Shown: positions 13,460-25,439 of the stretch, one piece after another
Numbering within the stretch: the first letter of the stretch is position 1
How the letters are laid out: every line of letters begins with the position of its first letter
NCBI GenBank assembly: GCA_021234155.1
Contig: JAJEKV010000017.1
Coordinates: 6,640,992-6,704,991 of the forward strand
DNA from: Isoetes taiwanensis
Lineage: Eukaryota; Streptophyta; Lycopodiopsida; Isoetales; Isoetaceae
Reading direction: 5' to 3'
Length of the DNA: 64,000 nucleotides
Notes under the pieces: model-generated
Seen by the model: the letters and a program-made list of their open reading frames with translations, nothing else
Told to the model about the DNA's origin: nothing
Database searches by the model: none
Program-made: the position numbers and the translations under genes

Positions 13460-16400
13460 GGTTGGCCTAGAGTTGGTAATGTCATGTCTTAACATGTTCC
13501 AGGACACTAGTATTCTAAAGCTTGATGAGGAAGCAAGCATCAAGGTACTATCACAAGTTATGGCGATCCTCTTCAGTTTCCACTTAGATGCAGAACAAAA
13601 ACATGTATCGAGTAAGACCGATGCTTTTAAAACAAAGAAATTCCAAATCGAATAGTCTTAGAAAAACCCAAAGAGAGGACGGGTGAGTGTATCTAACTCC
13701 CTTGTACCATGATCAAGACTTAATGTAAAAAAATCCATCAATTTTTATTTTTAATAATCTTGTACGATGGATTTTGCAAAAGTTGTGGATTTGCTATGAC
13801 TTTCATGCTCCTAGAATTAAGTTCATTTGAAAGCTATTTAGGAATCCAAACCGCATGTCTAGTTGTGAGGAACAAGATTTTGATGAGATGGAAAAAATTA
13901 AAGCAGTATAGTAAAATCTTTAGAGCATGACATGGATTTCTCAAATGAGGATCCTGAAGAACCACATGTTTAGTATCTTATAATTTTTGTAGCATAGCAT
14001 ATTACCCATAATCTTGAATAGAATACTTTGTTTTTGTCTGAAAGTATTGTAATATTTCCATTTAGCATTTGATTCAACACAGCGTTATGTTTCACTCTCA
14101 TATTTCTTGGTTTTGGTTCAAGGGGGGCTTAAGGATGATGAACCATGAGGTCACAGCCATACCTTATGGCCCTTGAAACCTTTACCTTGTCTAAAGCTAA
14201 TGGTTTTATGGTTGGCAGTAGGTGGGGATCTCTTATACTTTTTCCTTTTTCCCCTTCTCGTTCTAAAGTTTTAGGTTTATTTAGAGTAAAGAGTTCCAAT
14301 AAAGACAAAAGATGATAAACAACCTCAATCTATAATTGCCTCTCAATTGATAGATCCTTTACATAAGTTTCTATATCCTTGACTAATCTTTTTCTAAAAG
14401 CAATGGTGGATCCTATGAAATGAGCAAATTTTGATATGGATCTCTGATTTTCTGAGATTATGGATTTTCTGAGATATATTTTTGACATGGATTTTAATAA
14501 GAGTTTGTTAAATAACCGTGTAACATTTTGAGTAATGGTGGCCCCTATAAACTGAGCAAGCTCTTATGAATTTACATCTGTATTTCAGATGACAACTGTA
14601 CAACAATAGTTTTGGTCTCATATCAGATTTGAAGCTTTTTGAATGAGGGGAAGAAGGAGGAACTTACGTTTTGCATTTCAGATGACAAGTGTACAACGAT
14701 TAGTTTAAGTCTCATATTAGATTTTGAAGCTTCTTGATGATACACATAGGACATACACCACCCCAACTTTGCTTTGTTGGATAATGTTCCAACCATTTTA
14801 CCTTTAATGTGACTTTGGGTGGCCTCCAACTCGATACATATATGTTCTATGACTAGTGTGTTACCACTGGGATGTGAGAAGAACAAATATAACTATAAGT
14901 TTGGCCTTTTGGCAATCCTCTAGATACAAAGACGAATTTGTTTATTATGTTGCCCGAAAGTTTATTGCATAAAATCATTCTTGAACTCACATACCATGGT
15001 TCCACTAAGTTGTTATGGAAAAATTGGCCGACTACGACAGGATCCCGAGTAATATGCATATGATACACAATTGATGTTATAGTAGTTACTATATCTCGAC
15101 AAATATAGGTGCCCAGAGGCCCCAACAAACGATCTGGGTTGTAGGATCGACGAATCCGACGACTGTGGTAGTCTAGGCATCTTCACCTGTAAAATATTAA
15201 GTAGATCAGTCTAAAAAGTTCTAGGCACACTCTTTTGCATTCTATTGTACAATTCAATGGATGGATTCCCCTGTTTCAAATTGTTATTTGCCATAATGAC
15301 GACAGTGCATGTATATACTGTAGGTCTTGTAATTTTCTTATATGCCTGGTTTGCTGCATCCAAGCTTGAATAATTGGCAAGCAATCTGACTAGATGGTCA
15401 CCTAAAACTCCAATTCAATTGAGGGGATTATGAATCATGAGTGTGTAGATCTTGGTTATAGACATTTCTTATGTATTTCTATGATCACCTTAGAATCTAA
15501 ATCTTAAGTGACATCTTCAATGTCGATCTTTGCTGGACATGAAAGTTTACCCATGCGGAAATAACGTTGATCAAGCTGATAGAGGCACAACTTGGATCAT
15601 GGGGATGGTGGAGTTTGGATCTAACGAAACACTTATTTACAAAGTGGTCCAGGCGATTCTATATTGTCTCAAACATAAAGACATATACAAACGACTAATC
15701 GATTAAAGGGCAAGACTTAAACATGGAGAACACTCATACATCAAGTGTTTGGGCTTTAGTGCTGGGTGATGCAAGTTGCCAAGTTGAACAAAAGTAGAAA
15801 TAGTACTACAAATTATTTGAACATTAATAAAAAAATTGCTTAAATTTGTTTTCTTTTCTATTAATAAAAGAGGATGAATTAGCTGTTGATTTTGCTACTG
15901 GGTTTGCTGCTTGGAGTATGCAAAACAAATTGAGGGGTCCATAAATTTGAAAGTTTTCAAGGATGTGACGAAGACGAAAACCCTTTTCATGATTGCCTTT
16001 TCATTGAACAAGATCATGTTGTAATAGAGGGAAAGAAGAAGACAACATGGAGAAGATATCTGAGAAAGAAAAGTTTTGTTTAAACCTTGCCTATTATATT
16101 TCCTTTTAAATTGTCCTTGAAAGGTTGGTTGAGTTCCATGCTGCTTAGCACGGCAATACCATTTGGGGTCAAAGAATTATGGTGCTTTGACTCCTTTTCG
16201 AAAGGTTGCGTGACTTCCTTTTGAGAGTGTCACCCTTGCGCATTATATTACTACTAAGAACTCTGATGTCAAGATGGAAAGAATAACTAACAAAATTGAA
16301 GGTTAAAATGAAGATCAATACCAAATCTTGCATGGAAAGTGATTTTATGTATGCCCGCTAGAAAGGGGACATGGCCTATCCTATTGGAACATCTAAAGAG

Positions 16401-16790
16401 GGGTCTAAGCCGACTGAACAACTCATTATAGGTTCTTTTCTTGACTTGCCTTTCATTTGATAGAGTCTACTTTATCGTGTGGCGCTTTCTTTAGCCTCTT
16501 TGGGCTAGACTTTACAGCTAGGTTCCAAATTCTTACAATTTTCATCCTTCTCCTTAGCCATTTCAATTTCTAGTAGAATTTATTTTCTTTTGCCCCTTGA
16601 ACACACCTTTATTTTCTTCAATTTTGTAGTTCAGGATGATCTTATACCCACTCAATCAACTCTGTAAACGAAGAGAAGAATTACGTAAAGTAAAAGAAGC
16701 AGTGTCATGGAGGCATGACTATTATTTGGGATCATTAGCCTTCTGATCGTTGGACTGATTATGTGCAGTCTTGTGTTTTCCTCATGTGTT
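13460..16790. other. AT-rich stretch without a supported gene
   Basis: Open frames at 14623-15128 (-) and elsewhere are short, carry no recognisable motif and do not extend through plausible splice sites. I see nothing else here. Confidence 0.5.
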
Positions 16791-16799
16791 ATATTTATT

Positions 16800-16970
16800 T
16801 TGTTTGTTTGATTTTTTAGTTTGGGCTATACGCCCATTGTTCTATGATGCTAGGGTCTTGGCCCCTCTGTTTGAGTTGGGCTTAATGCTCTTGTTCATTA
16901 TCCCCCGGCCATTTGCTGATCTTCGTGGATGTTAAAAACTATATATATGTATGTATGTATGTATGTCTGT
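16800..16970 (+). mobile_element. LINE 3' end with TATG-repeat tail
   Basis: About 120 bp end in CTTCGTGGATGTTAAAA (16922-16938), followed by a run of ATGT units. The same terminal phrase with a different tail occurs at 34643. It looks like a 5'-truncated LINE 3' end of a second subfamily; no coding part remains. Confidence 0.55.
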
Positions 16971-17029
16971 CCTACATCAATCTTTTCCTATTCATCAGAA
17001 GATCCTTCAGTCTAAGGCACCTTTCCCTT

Positions 17030-17155
17030 GGTGTCCCTTTCGAGGCAGAGGTTTTTTAATCCTAGTAGTAATGATTGTACTAGCCCATTATATGGGTCCC
17101 ATGACCTATTGGTCTCTGTTAAAAAAAACCATTCTATTCTATTCTATTCCTTCCC
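17030..17155 (+). mobile_element. LINE 3' end with ATTCT-repeat tail
   Basis: The segment GGTTTTTTAATCCTAGTAGT through GGGTCCCATGACCTATTGGT aligns with the last 110 bp of the large LINE at 34.3 kb and with the minus-strand copies at 12.8 and 45.6 kb. It ends in TTAAAAAAAACC followed by ATTCT units. Only the 3' untranslated end is present. Confidence 0.65.
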
Positions 17156-17932
17156 TTTGTGTTTTTGTAAAGAGCTCGTGAGGATCTGCTCCCTTTCTTG
17201 ATAGCCCTACGGAAGCATCCTGGCTGGACAAGGAATGTTACTAGGATTTTTTTATTCTTTGTTGGGGGAAGTTGCAAGAAATTAAAGATCAATTGCTTTG
17301 AAAAGTAACAGTGAGTTACAGATTTGGATTTTGTATAGAGGACCAACAATCATGCCTCTAGAGCCATAGACGATTCATCCAGACCCAAATCTACTTTTAT
17401 CCATTCAATCATGAGTTCGTATGTCGAAAGAAATTCGTTTATATAGGAACTTCTTGCTAGAAATCTACTCAAATTCTCTATGTTCTTTCTTAATGCACTT
17501 CAACTTGAAGATCTGAGCAATCCAGTGACCAAACAGTTGTTTAATGATCAAACTAGGAAAAAAGCATACAAAACGAGCATGAAGACATAAGAAATGTAAT
17601 CCCAAAAGTAAGAGAGTATTGTATTCACAAAATGTATCTCTAAGTTTAAAATGTTTGAATCTAATTTAGGAGATACAAGAAATTTATCGCGGCGGCCAAG
17701 GCCACTGCGAGCATTTCTCTTTTTCAAAATTGTGCAGTTGGACCCCAGTTAACGTCCAACATTCTCTTCTGCAATGGCCAAGTGATTCTAGATTGATGTG
17801 AAGCAACTTCGTAAGATCTTACATTCTAACTCTAATTTAGAAATTACAAAGTACAATATTTAGCTTATTCTTTTAAAAAGTTGATCAATACTTTTTGTTA
17901 TTGAAGGTTCATGTGTTCACAGACATCAAACA

Positions 17933-18404
17933 TCAAGTAGAATTATCAATTTGCAGAACTGAAGATGCCTCATCATCACTAGAATGATATTTTTGCGAAT
18001 AATATAAATTACCAAATAAATCCAAAAGGAACTCAGCATCTCTCGACACAAAGGCTGGTGAGTTACCAAAGTCGCTCATCCACCATCCATAAAAATCATC
18101 TAGATTTAGCTCAATAATGTAGTCTTTTTTCATGGCCATATCTATTGAAATCAAAATATAATTGCAAATCAACTCAAACGTTCGCTACAATTTCACACAA
18201 CGATAGAATCCACATACGCATTATGCCAAGATTAAGGATGAAAGAAAAATGCTAGTTTCATATTAAACAATCCAAGCTTAGCAATGTAACAAAATGAGAG
18301 AATATTTACCTTGCGTGCAATTAGTGCAGCAGAAGAGAAGCGCTCACAATAGCTCTTCAAGTGCTCTCAATGCGTCGAGACAATAAGAAGGCCTTCTATT
18401 TATA
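17933..18404 (-). CDS. Small gene with TATA box, one 5' intron, 68-aa acidic protein
   Basis: On the minus strand a TATAAATA box lies at 18404-18397. About 90 nt downstream a donor CAAG|GTAAAT ends a leader exon at 18310. A 168-nt intron ends TTTCAATAG, and exon 2 begins at 18141 with the start ATG at 18139. The reading frame ends at 17933 and encodes MAMKKDYIIELNLDDFYGWW followed by a stretch with EFLLDLFGNLYYSQ and an acidic serine-rich end. I do not recognise the family. Promoter, splice sites and start agree with each other, which supports a real gene, but nothing shows expression. An alternative is an exon of a larger gene. Confidence 0.45.
18397..18404 (-). promoter_or_regulatory. TATA box of the 68-aa gene
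   Basis: TATAAATA on the minus strand, 87 nt before the end of the leader exon, at a normal distance for a plant transcription start within the leader. The minisatellite beginning at 18594 lies about 190 bp further upstream. Confidence 0.5.
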
Positions 18405-18593
18405 AGATGGAGTTTTGTTGGATGATCGACACACATGACTAATCTAGGGCTATATTTATGCCAAGTGCCTATATCACAACTCGCATGTAATCATTAATAT
18501 CATTCGATATATATTTCATATCCATAATTATCCTAAAATGGATATCATTAAGATTCTATATATATTGGGATTGATATCTTCTAACAAATTTGC

Positions 18594-19160
18594 CAATGGC
18601 CGCAATAAATGCAAAGTGCACACATGTCGTGCTTTGATAATTCGCAATAAATGCAAAGGGTATTAATGGTCGCTAATAAATGCAAAGCGATTAATGGTCG
18701 CAATAAATGCAAAGGGTATTAATAGCCCAATAAATGCAAAGTGCACACATGTCGTGGCTTTGATAATTCGCATAATAAATGCAAAAGCGTATTAATGGCC
18801 GCAATAAATGCAAAGCGTATTAATGGCCGCAATAAATGCAAAAGGTATTAATGGCCACAATAAATGCAAAGTGCACATGTGTCGTTTTGATAATTCGCAA
18901 TAAATGCAAAGCGTATTAATGGCCTTAATAAATGCAAAGCCGCATTAATGGCCGCGCAATAAATGCAAAAGGTATTAATGGCCACAATAAATGCAAAGTG
19001 TATTAATGGCCGCAATAAATGCAAAGTGCACAAACCGCCATAAATGCGATGAATGCAACGTGTCATTCTATGGTAATGCTCATATCTTCCTCCGCCATCA
19101 ATGCTCATAAATGCCTCAAATCTGAAATTAATGCCATAAATGCCTCAATGCAACGTGTCA
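18594..19160. repeat. Minisatellite of AATAAATGCAAAG-containing units
   Basis: About fourteen copies of a core AATAAATGCAAAG, mostly 28-30 bp apart and joined by TATTAATGGCCGC. A longer variant containing GTGCACACATGTCGT and TTTGATAATTCGC recurs about every 130 bp, so there is a higher-order pattern. The last part (19040-19160) is degenerate. It lies just upstream of the promoter of the 68-aa gene. Confidence 0.85.
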
Positions 19161-19499
19161 TGCTCTCCTAATTTGTAAGGAAGAAATTACGTGCGAACAT
19201 AAAAATGTAACTGCCTTATATAGGAAGGATTATTGAAAGCCCAACATGGCATGCCCCCCTTGGCCCCTAGCAAAAAAGGAAAAAAAAACAATGTTGATCT
19301 ATAGAACAAACAAGGTACTAACGCACTACTTAATTGCCCGATTTGAAGCGACTTTTTGACAAACCGCAGACCCCCTCTAGCCCCAAAACCCCCAAACCCC
19401 TAAAAGGTGCTCTGACATACATTTTTGGTCCCCATATTGGATTCTGAGCGCAATTTTGTATGCTGTGAGACCCCCCTTAACGCCTTTGGAAGTCGCCAC

Positions 19500-20060
19500 A
19501 GATTTAATAATGTTGAGCTAGGCTCCAACATTTGCCTGACGTTGCCATAGCCCAACCAATTGCCTCTTGGCCTTGCTTAGTCTGCCACGCCACCGCCATA
19601 GCCTCACGCTTAGCCCTCGCCAGACCGGACAAGCCCCCGCCATAGCCTAAACCTTGCTTGACGCGGCCATACCCCCTGGGCCATGGCCATAGAAGCGACC
19701 TAGTGTCCGACTCACCCCAGCGTGTGAGCTTCCACGCACCACAAAGACCCCCACCTTGGGCAAACCCCAAAGACTGGCCGACCTCCCAAGGGCCGAGCCC
19801 GGGGAAAAACCAAGAAGGGCCACTAAGGAAGCGCCCCGCGCACGCGAATGGGCAAGGGAGAGACATCCTCCATGAAGAAGGAGGCCCGGCCAAGGCCCGG
19901 CCGCCAGGCCGGATCGCCGCTCGGAAGTTATCGCCAGCCCCACGGGCCCCTCCGCTGGCGTAACCTTGGGCCGCCATCCGCTGGGGTTGAGGTTAACAGG
20001 TCCGCATTGCGGCCTCGAGATGGAGATGGAGTTGCAACATCCCACGGTTTCGCGCAGATA
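19500..20060. other. GC-rich block, probably a repeat; no gene assigned
   Basis: Base composition changes sharply at about 19500 and returns to AT-rich at about 20060. Overlapping open frames on both strands (up to 157 aa on the minus strand) reflect high GC. Their translations are low-complexity (Gly, Pro, Ala, Arg-rich) with no domain I recognise. A transposon or LTR fragment is likeliest. Confidence 0.4.
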
Positions 20061-20908
20061 ATTGGTGATAGCTTTTAAACAACATCATCACCGAAGTTGA
20101 GACCCGAAAGCACACCGGCCGGACGACAACATCAGCTTTGGTGCACTCGAGAGACAAAGAAGACCGGGCAGTGTCGCAGACATGCAGTTCGTGATAGATA
20201 CCCGGATGCCGCGAGACAGATGGCCTTAATTCTCCCTTGGTTCCATTGATAAAAATCTAAGCTTCATAAACTCTGCATTCATCTGTGTTTGGATTCATTT
20301 TGCAAAATTCGTGTAAAAGGATCACCACTGCTGACCACAACTCCAGGTAGAATGTAGCAGTCTTCATAATCAACTCCTAATGTAATATATTATGAAAAGC
20401 ATGAGATCAGGCAGCTGAAAACTGCAAATCTGCCTCGGATTTTAAAGAGAAGCCTACAACCAACTCTTGCAGCAATGCAACAGCCCAAGCCCCTTCAGAA
20501 CAACCTGATACAGAAATGCCAAACAACCTTATTATCAATCCTTACCTCGTCAGCCCAAAGCAGTTGGGCAAAACGATCTAAACGACTAGGCTGTCCCAGA
20601 GCAAAAGCTATTTTGAGAGTTCGTTTGTGCCTTCATAATGAAAACCCTAAGTTTGAAAACCCTAAGTCGGCCTGCCAAACAACAGTGTTTCTGCTCTGCT
20701 TGCCTTGTTAGCTCTGCCCTGCTCACCTTATTAGCTTCTATGCACAAAGGAGACAAGTTCTACGGTGCAAAAGCACTGCCGTTAAAATGTGGGGGAAAAT
20801 TTGGAGCTTGCCTTAGATAGTAAGAAAAAATTTCTTCCATGAAATAATCGTTAATCCCTAGATTGGAATATCACAGGAGCTTGATAAGTAAAAGAATGAA
20901 TTGCATAC

Positions 20909-21152
20909 CTGGAGGGGGTTGTGTGTAGTTGGGACTCTGCTCCAAGCAATGCCACAAGGGTTTTCTCTCTGCAAACACTGTAACAAAAGACAGAAAAGCC
21001 TCTATAGTCCATGCAAAGCTGACCAGAACGAAATTTAGCAACTGGGCAGCCCCGAACTCGCCAGCCCACTTCTGTAAAATCTCATCCACTGACAAAAACT
21101 CTTTGTCTTGCTCATTCTCTCCAGTTTCTTCAGAAAGTTTCTTGGAGGCCAT
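20909..21152 (-). pseudogene. First exon of organic cation/carnitine transporter (OCT)-like MFS gene
   Basis: The frame from the ATG at 21152 reads MASKKLSEETGENEQDKEFL, then SVDEILQKWAGEFGAAQLL, NFVLVSFAWTIEAFLSF and VTVFAERKPLWHC. This matches the N-terminus and first membrane span of plant OCT-type carriers of the major facilitator superfamily (SVDEVI..., LVSLAW, ...WHC). A donor CAG|GTATGC follows at 20908. No next exon with MFS motifs was found in the minus-strand sequence below, down to the GC-rich block. The gene is therefore either truncated here or continues after a long intron; I favour truncation. Confidence 0.6.
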
Positions 21153-21423
21153 TGGCAGATCGGATCAGAGGCCTCGCAGCAATTAAAGATGCAGGATCTA
21201 ATAGCTACCTTAGATCGGAAGCTTCTTCTCAGGCCCCATACCCATATATTTGTAATAGACCGTACTAAGTGCCAGGAAGTGCTTGCATCTCTCTTTAAGA
21301 ATGATTCCTGAATGTTTGTATAGGTCATAGCTCCCCTGCCTAGCAACTTCACAACCAAAAGACCACTTGGGAAGGCCTCCCGCAAAATCCGGTCCATAGA
21401 CCGGACCTAGTCCACACAACCCT

Positions 21424-21847
21424 AAAAAAAAAAAACCCTAAAAATAATGGGAGGATATTTACACCCACCACAAAAGAAGCCTCCACCACAGGATTTGCCC
21501 CTTTGTGCCACCTTGAGGCGTTTAATGGCCTCATCACAGTCACCATGTTCTACGTCATCGAGATCATCATCAACAGACATCAAATTCTCATGCCATTGAA
21601 TAGTGCGGCGTGATAGCCTCATGAGATGATATCGAGACTTCTTCCGCGCTGCCTTCTTCCAATTGACCTGTTGCCATGGCTCTTTAGTGCACCGAAGATT
21701 GGGGCCATCAGCCATAACAACCTCCTGGCATGAGAGGCGTAAGCCGCAACGCGGAGAGTAGTAGGAACTATAATCTGCGGCCGATGGTGCTAAGGATGAC
21801 ACCATCGAACTCAGATCTAGAACATCTTCCATAGTCGAGGAATGCAA
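21424..21847 (-). CDS. Hypothetical 141-aa open frame
   Basis: An open frame with an internal ATG (MEDVLDLSSMVSSLAPSAAD) is moderately complex, with a basic patch (VNWKKAARKKSRYHLMRL) followed by an acidic one (VDDDLDDVEHGD). A weak donor (CAAG|GTGGCA) could end it before the low-complexity tail. No family recognised. It could be one exon of a gene or a transposon piece. Confidence 0.25.
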
Positions 21848-22913
21848 AGCAACCGCAAAGGTTGATCATGTATAGATGAAGAAATAGTAGTGGGAGCTTG
21901 AACTTGGGAAGAATGTTGAACACATGCACGAGACGACGAAAGTACCTCGAACCTAAAGCTAACAAAAGCCTCCTTATCGGGAAACAAAGCGGGCTAATTA
22001 CGGACCATTCGAGAAGCTTAAGATCCAGCTTTTTATACCAAGGTCCGCTCTTCACAACTATACAATCTGGTAAAGGCGAGTCAAACTGCCAAAACCTATA
22101 TAAGACATAATCTTTTGTTGTAGAAGGGTTCACCTTTTTGTGTTCAATTTGAGAGTTGAATAGAGTTCACCTTTAGTTCCATTGAGTTGAGTGTGCCACA
22201 ATTCTGCTTTAATAGATCCATGGGAGACCAATTGAGTAGATCTTGCTTGTGAGGCATATATGGCACCACCATAAGGGGATGGGATGGATTTATCATAAAA
22301 ATCCAAAAATTTTGTCCAGTTGGTTAGACTTGGGTGATTAAGGAATGTTACGGTTTAGTATCAAAGTAGGCTCGACTTCGCGTCCGGGGAATAAATTACT
22401 AAACTTGCCCGACTGTGGTTAGCTAAACTCTACACATTTTTCCTCTCATACTTTCTGGCGGTAAATTAATCCAAAAATTTCTGTGTTGTGACCAATGAAA
22501 GATATAAAGCTAAAAATACTATACTTTTTCTCAATTATTTCCATTTCCTTTAGTCATTTTCTTTGTAAAAACATTCTAAAACAATGCTAGCTAGCTAAGT
22601 CTAGGCTTCAAATTATTCCAGAGATGCTAGAAAATAAATTACTAATCATATGTTTCTTATAAACTAGAATGATATTAGCTAAACTAGCTCGAAATTTGTT
22701 CCAAGAGTTTCTATGGTTTACTCAAACAATACAAAAGCTCGCTCTCCTACTTTCTAGCATTTGGCTAAAGATATCAAAGATTGGTGCGGGTTCGAAAGAA
22801 GTTCAACTATTGTTTTTTTTCATTTACTTTAGCCAACAATTTTTGAAAATACGCTAAAAAGTCGAGCCCTTAATTTATTCCATGTTCGCGTCTCCACTGG
22901 GGATATATATGAC

Positions 22914-23023
22914 TTGGATATTATATGATGCCTTAGTTTAGTTTTGTAACACATGGGATGGTGTGGTGTTGGATATCACGTGATGCCTTAGTTTGATTTT
23001 GTAACACCATGGGATGGTGTGGT
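22914..23023. repeat. Imperfect 55-bp tandem repeat
   Basis: Two adjacent copies begin TTGGATAT at 22914 and 22969, both containing GATGCCTTAGTTT and CATGGGATGGTGTGGT. Related but more diverged phrases occur at about 22200-22340 and 23070-23190 (CCATGGGAGA, TAGATCTTGC, then CCAGTTG), so this is part of a larger diverged duplication. Confidence 0.65.
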
Positions 23024-24105
23024 CTTGTGATGCTCAAGGATAAGTTTATCTCTTGTAGAAGAGATTTAACAAACCCATGGGAGATCGCTCGAATAGATCT
23101 TGCCTTGTGGGGCAATCTTGATCCCACAAGATGGATTTTTTTAAACATCCGGATGTTTTGGCCAGTTGATCAAGTTGGGGTGGTCAAGGAACGTTATTCG
23201 CAAGATTTTATAGAATGTCTTTTTGTCCTTGAGTTTGTTTATAAAGTTTTTAGGCATGGTGTTATGATTACGATCATAGTGCAATGGAGGCCTATCCAAA
23301 AAATTTGAAAGGGAATTCTACGCACTTCGTAAGTATTTGATCAATTTTTTGTTGAAAAAGTTTATATTCCCTGTAATTCTATTTTCATTTCACTAACTTA
23401 TTTAGATGTTAGCTACCTATTATTCTAGAAAATACTACTCCCTAACAAATTCTAACCTATGGATAATTTTTATCCCATATTGCTCAAGGTCATAGTTTAA
23501 GATTTCTCTCAAACTTCAAGTTCTACCTTTGGTAGTTCTTCCTATTAGGGTGTATGGCCAGTGCTTGATCTCGATATGCCATGATCATCGCTCTAATACT
23601 ACTATAATGCTCCCATCGTATAGAATTGGGAGATTCTCTCGTGTCGGCTCCACTAGTCGACAGGAGGCCATCCACAAGACGTCGGCTACAGACTGGTGCT
23701 CCAAAGTCGACATGGAAGCAAGGATGGGCTCATATCTGTTTGCCACAAACTCTTGCCTTCTCTGACTCCTCAAATCTCTTATTATTTAGTGTCTCTTTCT
23801 AGAAAATGTCTAAGAATGCTACACTATAAAAAGCACCTCAACAACCTGAATTGATTCGTTTGCCCCCTTGGCCTCTCAACTTTTTAATTCCCTTCTGGCT
23901 TGGAATGTATCAAAAGAGAACAAGTCAAAAGCATATTCAAGGCTAAGGAAATGGGCTAATATGATTATTCTAATCCTCTCGCCCACCATAAAAACTACCA
24001 TTTGCCCAAAAACAATAACTTGCAGACTTTATAGTTCAAGTGGATATAGTAGATATGGCATCCCTCATTGCTCATAATCGCCCACAAAGGAATATGGATG
24101 ACTTA

Positions 24106-24533
24106 GGCCCAGATTCCATTACGAATACATTTTTCTATTCTAACTTCCATGCTAATTTCTAGACTCAAGATTCCACATTTCCTGGCGGGTCTTCCTAAGA
24201 ACAATGATTTGCTTATGTGGCAAATCTTGGGCCAGATTCCATCGGAAGCCGGAAGTTCATACTGGATGAATTGCGAGAAGTCCAAGTGGCATTTTTCTAA
24301 GTTTTTGCGATTCCATCACACCCAGTGTTTTCGATGTGGCTGCAATTATCGAGATTTTACTCCCCGCAAGATCCCCCCGAGTTTGCCGGGTGCGGATAAA
24401 ACCCGCCATCCGGATTTGGCCGCGGTATTGCTGAAGAATTGACGGAATTATAGTGGAATGGTGGCCTTGGTATTTAGGGTGGAAGATCGAGACTCCAGAG
24501 GCAAATGCATCGCGTTCGGGTGGAATCTGGGCC
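24106..24533 (+). mobile_element. Tourist-like MITE, copy A, with TTA target duplication
   Basis: It begins GGCCCAGATTCCA at 24106 and ends TGGAATCTGGGCC at 24533, flanked on both sides by TTA (24103-24105 and 24534-24536). A TTA duplication and GGC ends are typical of PIF/Harbinger-mobilised Tourist elements. A second internal terminus-like motif (GGGCCAGATTCCA at about 24229) suggests a 5' extension or nested end. From there to 24533 it matches copy B. Confidence 0.75.
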
Positions 24534-24710
24534 TTAGAAGGTGGTAACGTAAACTCGGGGATCTTTCCGGAGTTAAATCACATATTTTAGATGCCACGTC
24601 GAAATTTCTTGGACTATAGTGGAATGTCAAACGCATGATTTCCTGCTGCCGTTGACTTCTCCACTTCTGATCTTCCACTGGAGTCGAATCTATGCCTTAT
24701 TATAATTTTA

Positions 24711-25019
24711 GGCCCAGATTCCAATCGAGCGCCGCCTCTGCTCTCCTCGAGTCTCGATCTTCCACCCTAAATACCGGGCCACCATTCCACTACAATTCCG
24801 GCAATTCTTCAGCAAACACGTACCAAATCCGTGATGGCGTGTTTTTATCACAAGATACCGGCAAACTCCCGGGGAACTTGTGGGAGTAAAATCTCTCGAT
24901 AATTGCCGCCACATCAGGAACTGCCGGGGTGTGATGGAATCGCAAAACTTAGAAAAAATGCTACTTGGACTTCTGCAATTCGTCCAGGTATGAACTTCCG
25001 GCTCAGTGGAATCTGGGCC
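24711..25019 (-). mobile_element. Tourist-like MITE, copy B, opposite orientation
   Basis: This 309-bp element has termini GGCCCAGATTCCA and TGGAATCTGGGCC, flanked by TTA at 24708-24710 and 25020-25022. Its reverse complement aligns with most of copy A (for example GCGATTCCATCACACC, GGAATGGTGGCC, AGGGTGGAAGATCGAGACTC). It has no coding capacity. Together the two form a large inverted repeat around a 177-bp spacer. Confidence 0.85.
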
Positions 25020-25234
25020 TTAAAGTCACCACGAACATGCTTTGACAAGTGGCATGACATGTGATGACTCACAACTAGCCCGACAGATAGATGGCAACAT
25101 AAGCCCAAGATTGTTGTTATAATTTCACATTCAAAAACAAGGTGCTGCGCACGAGGGGTTGCCCTCCGGTAGCCCTAAAAGTGTGTTTGCATATTCTTTG
25201 TTTTGTAGTTTCGTGTTGCGTGAGATAGGTGGTT

Positions 25235-25432
25235 GTTGCGAATTGGTTGTTAGTGGTTGTTTTTGGTTGCCCAAAGGGGTAACTCCTGTTTGATGGTTAG
25301 TTGGGAATATTATCTAGATTCTCAGGTCACAATGTTGCGAATTGGTTGTTAGTGGTTGTTTTTGGTTGCCCAAAGGGGTAACTCCTGTTTGATGGTTAGT
25401 TGGGAATATTATCTAGATTCTCAGGTCACAAT
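25235..25432. repeat. Perfect 99-bp tandem duplication
   Basis: 25235-25333 is repeated without visible change at 25334-25432, beginning GTTGCGAATTGGTTGTTAG. The lack of divergence points to a recent duplication or an assembly artefact. Confidence 0.9.
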
Positions 25433-25439
25433 GAAGAAT

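Larger units (their letters stand above)
23690..25130 (+). repeat. Dispersed repeat, copy 1, interrupted by two MITEs
   Basis: The pieces 23690-24102 and 25023-25130 are collinear with one continuous sequence at about 28690-29225. Shared phrases include CCCTCATTGCTCATA, CAAGTGGCATGACATGT and ATAGATGGCAACATAAG. The two MITEs fill the gap that is absent from the second copy. The family is unknown; solo LTRs are possible. Confidence 0.6.

Noticed and set aside
18848-19108. 86-aa minus-strand frame
   Set aside because: It is a translation of the minisatellite and not a protein gene.
19504-20078. Long open frames in the GC-rich block as genes
   Set aside because: Frames overlap on both strands, translations are low-complexity and base composition alone explains their length.
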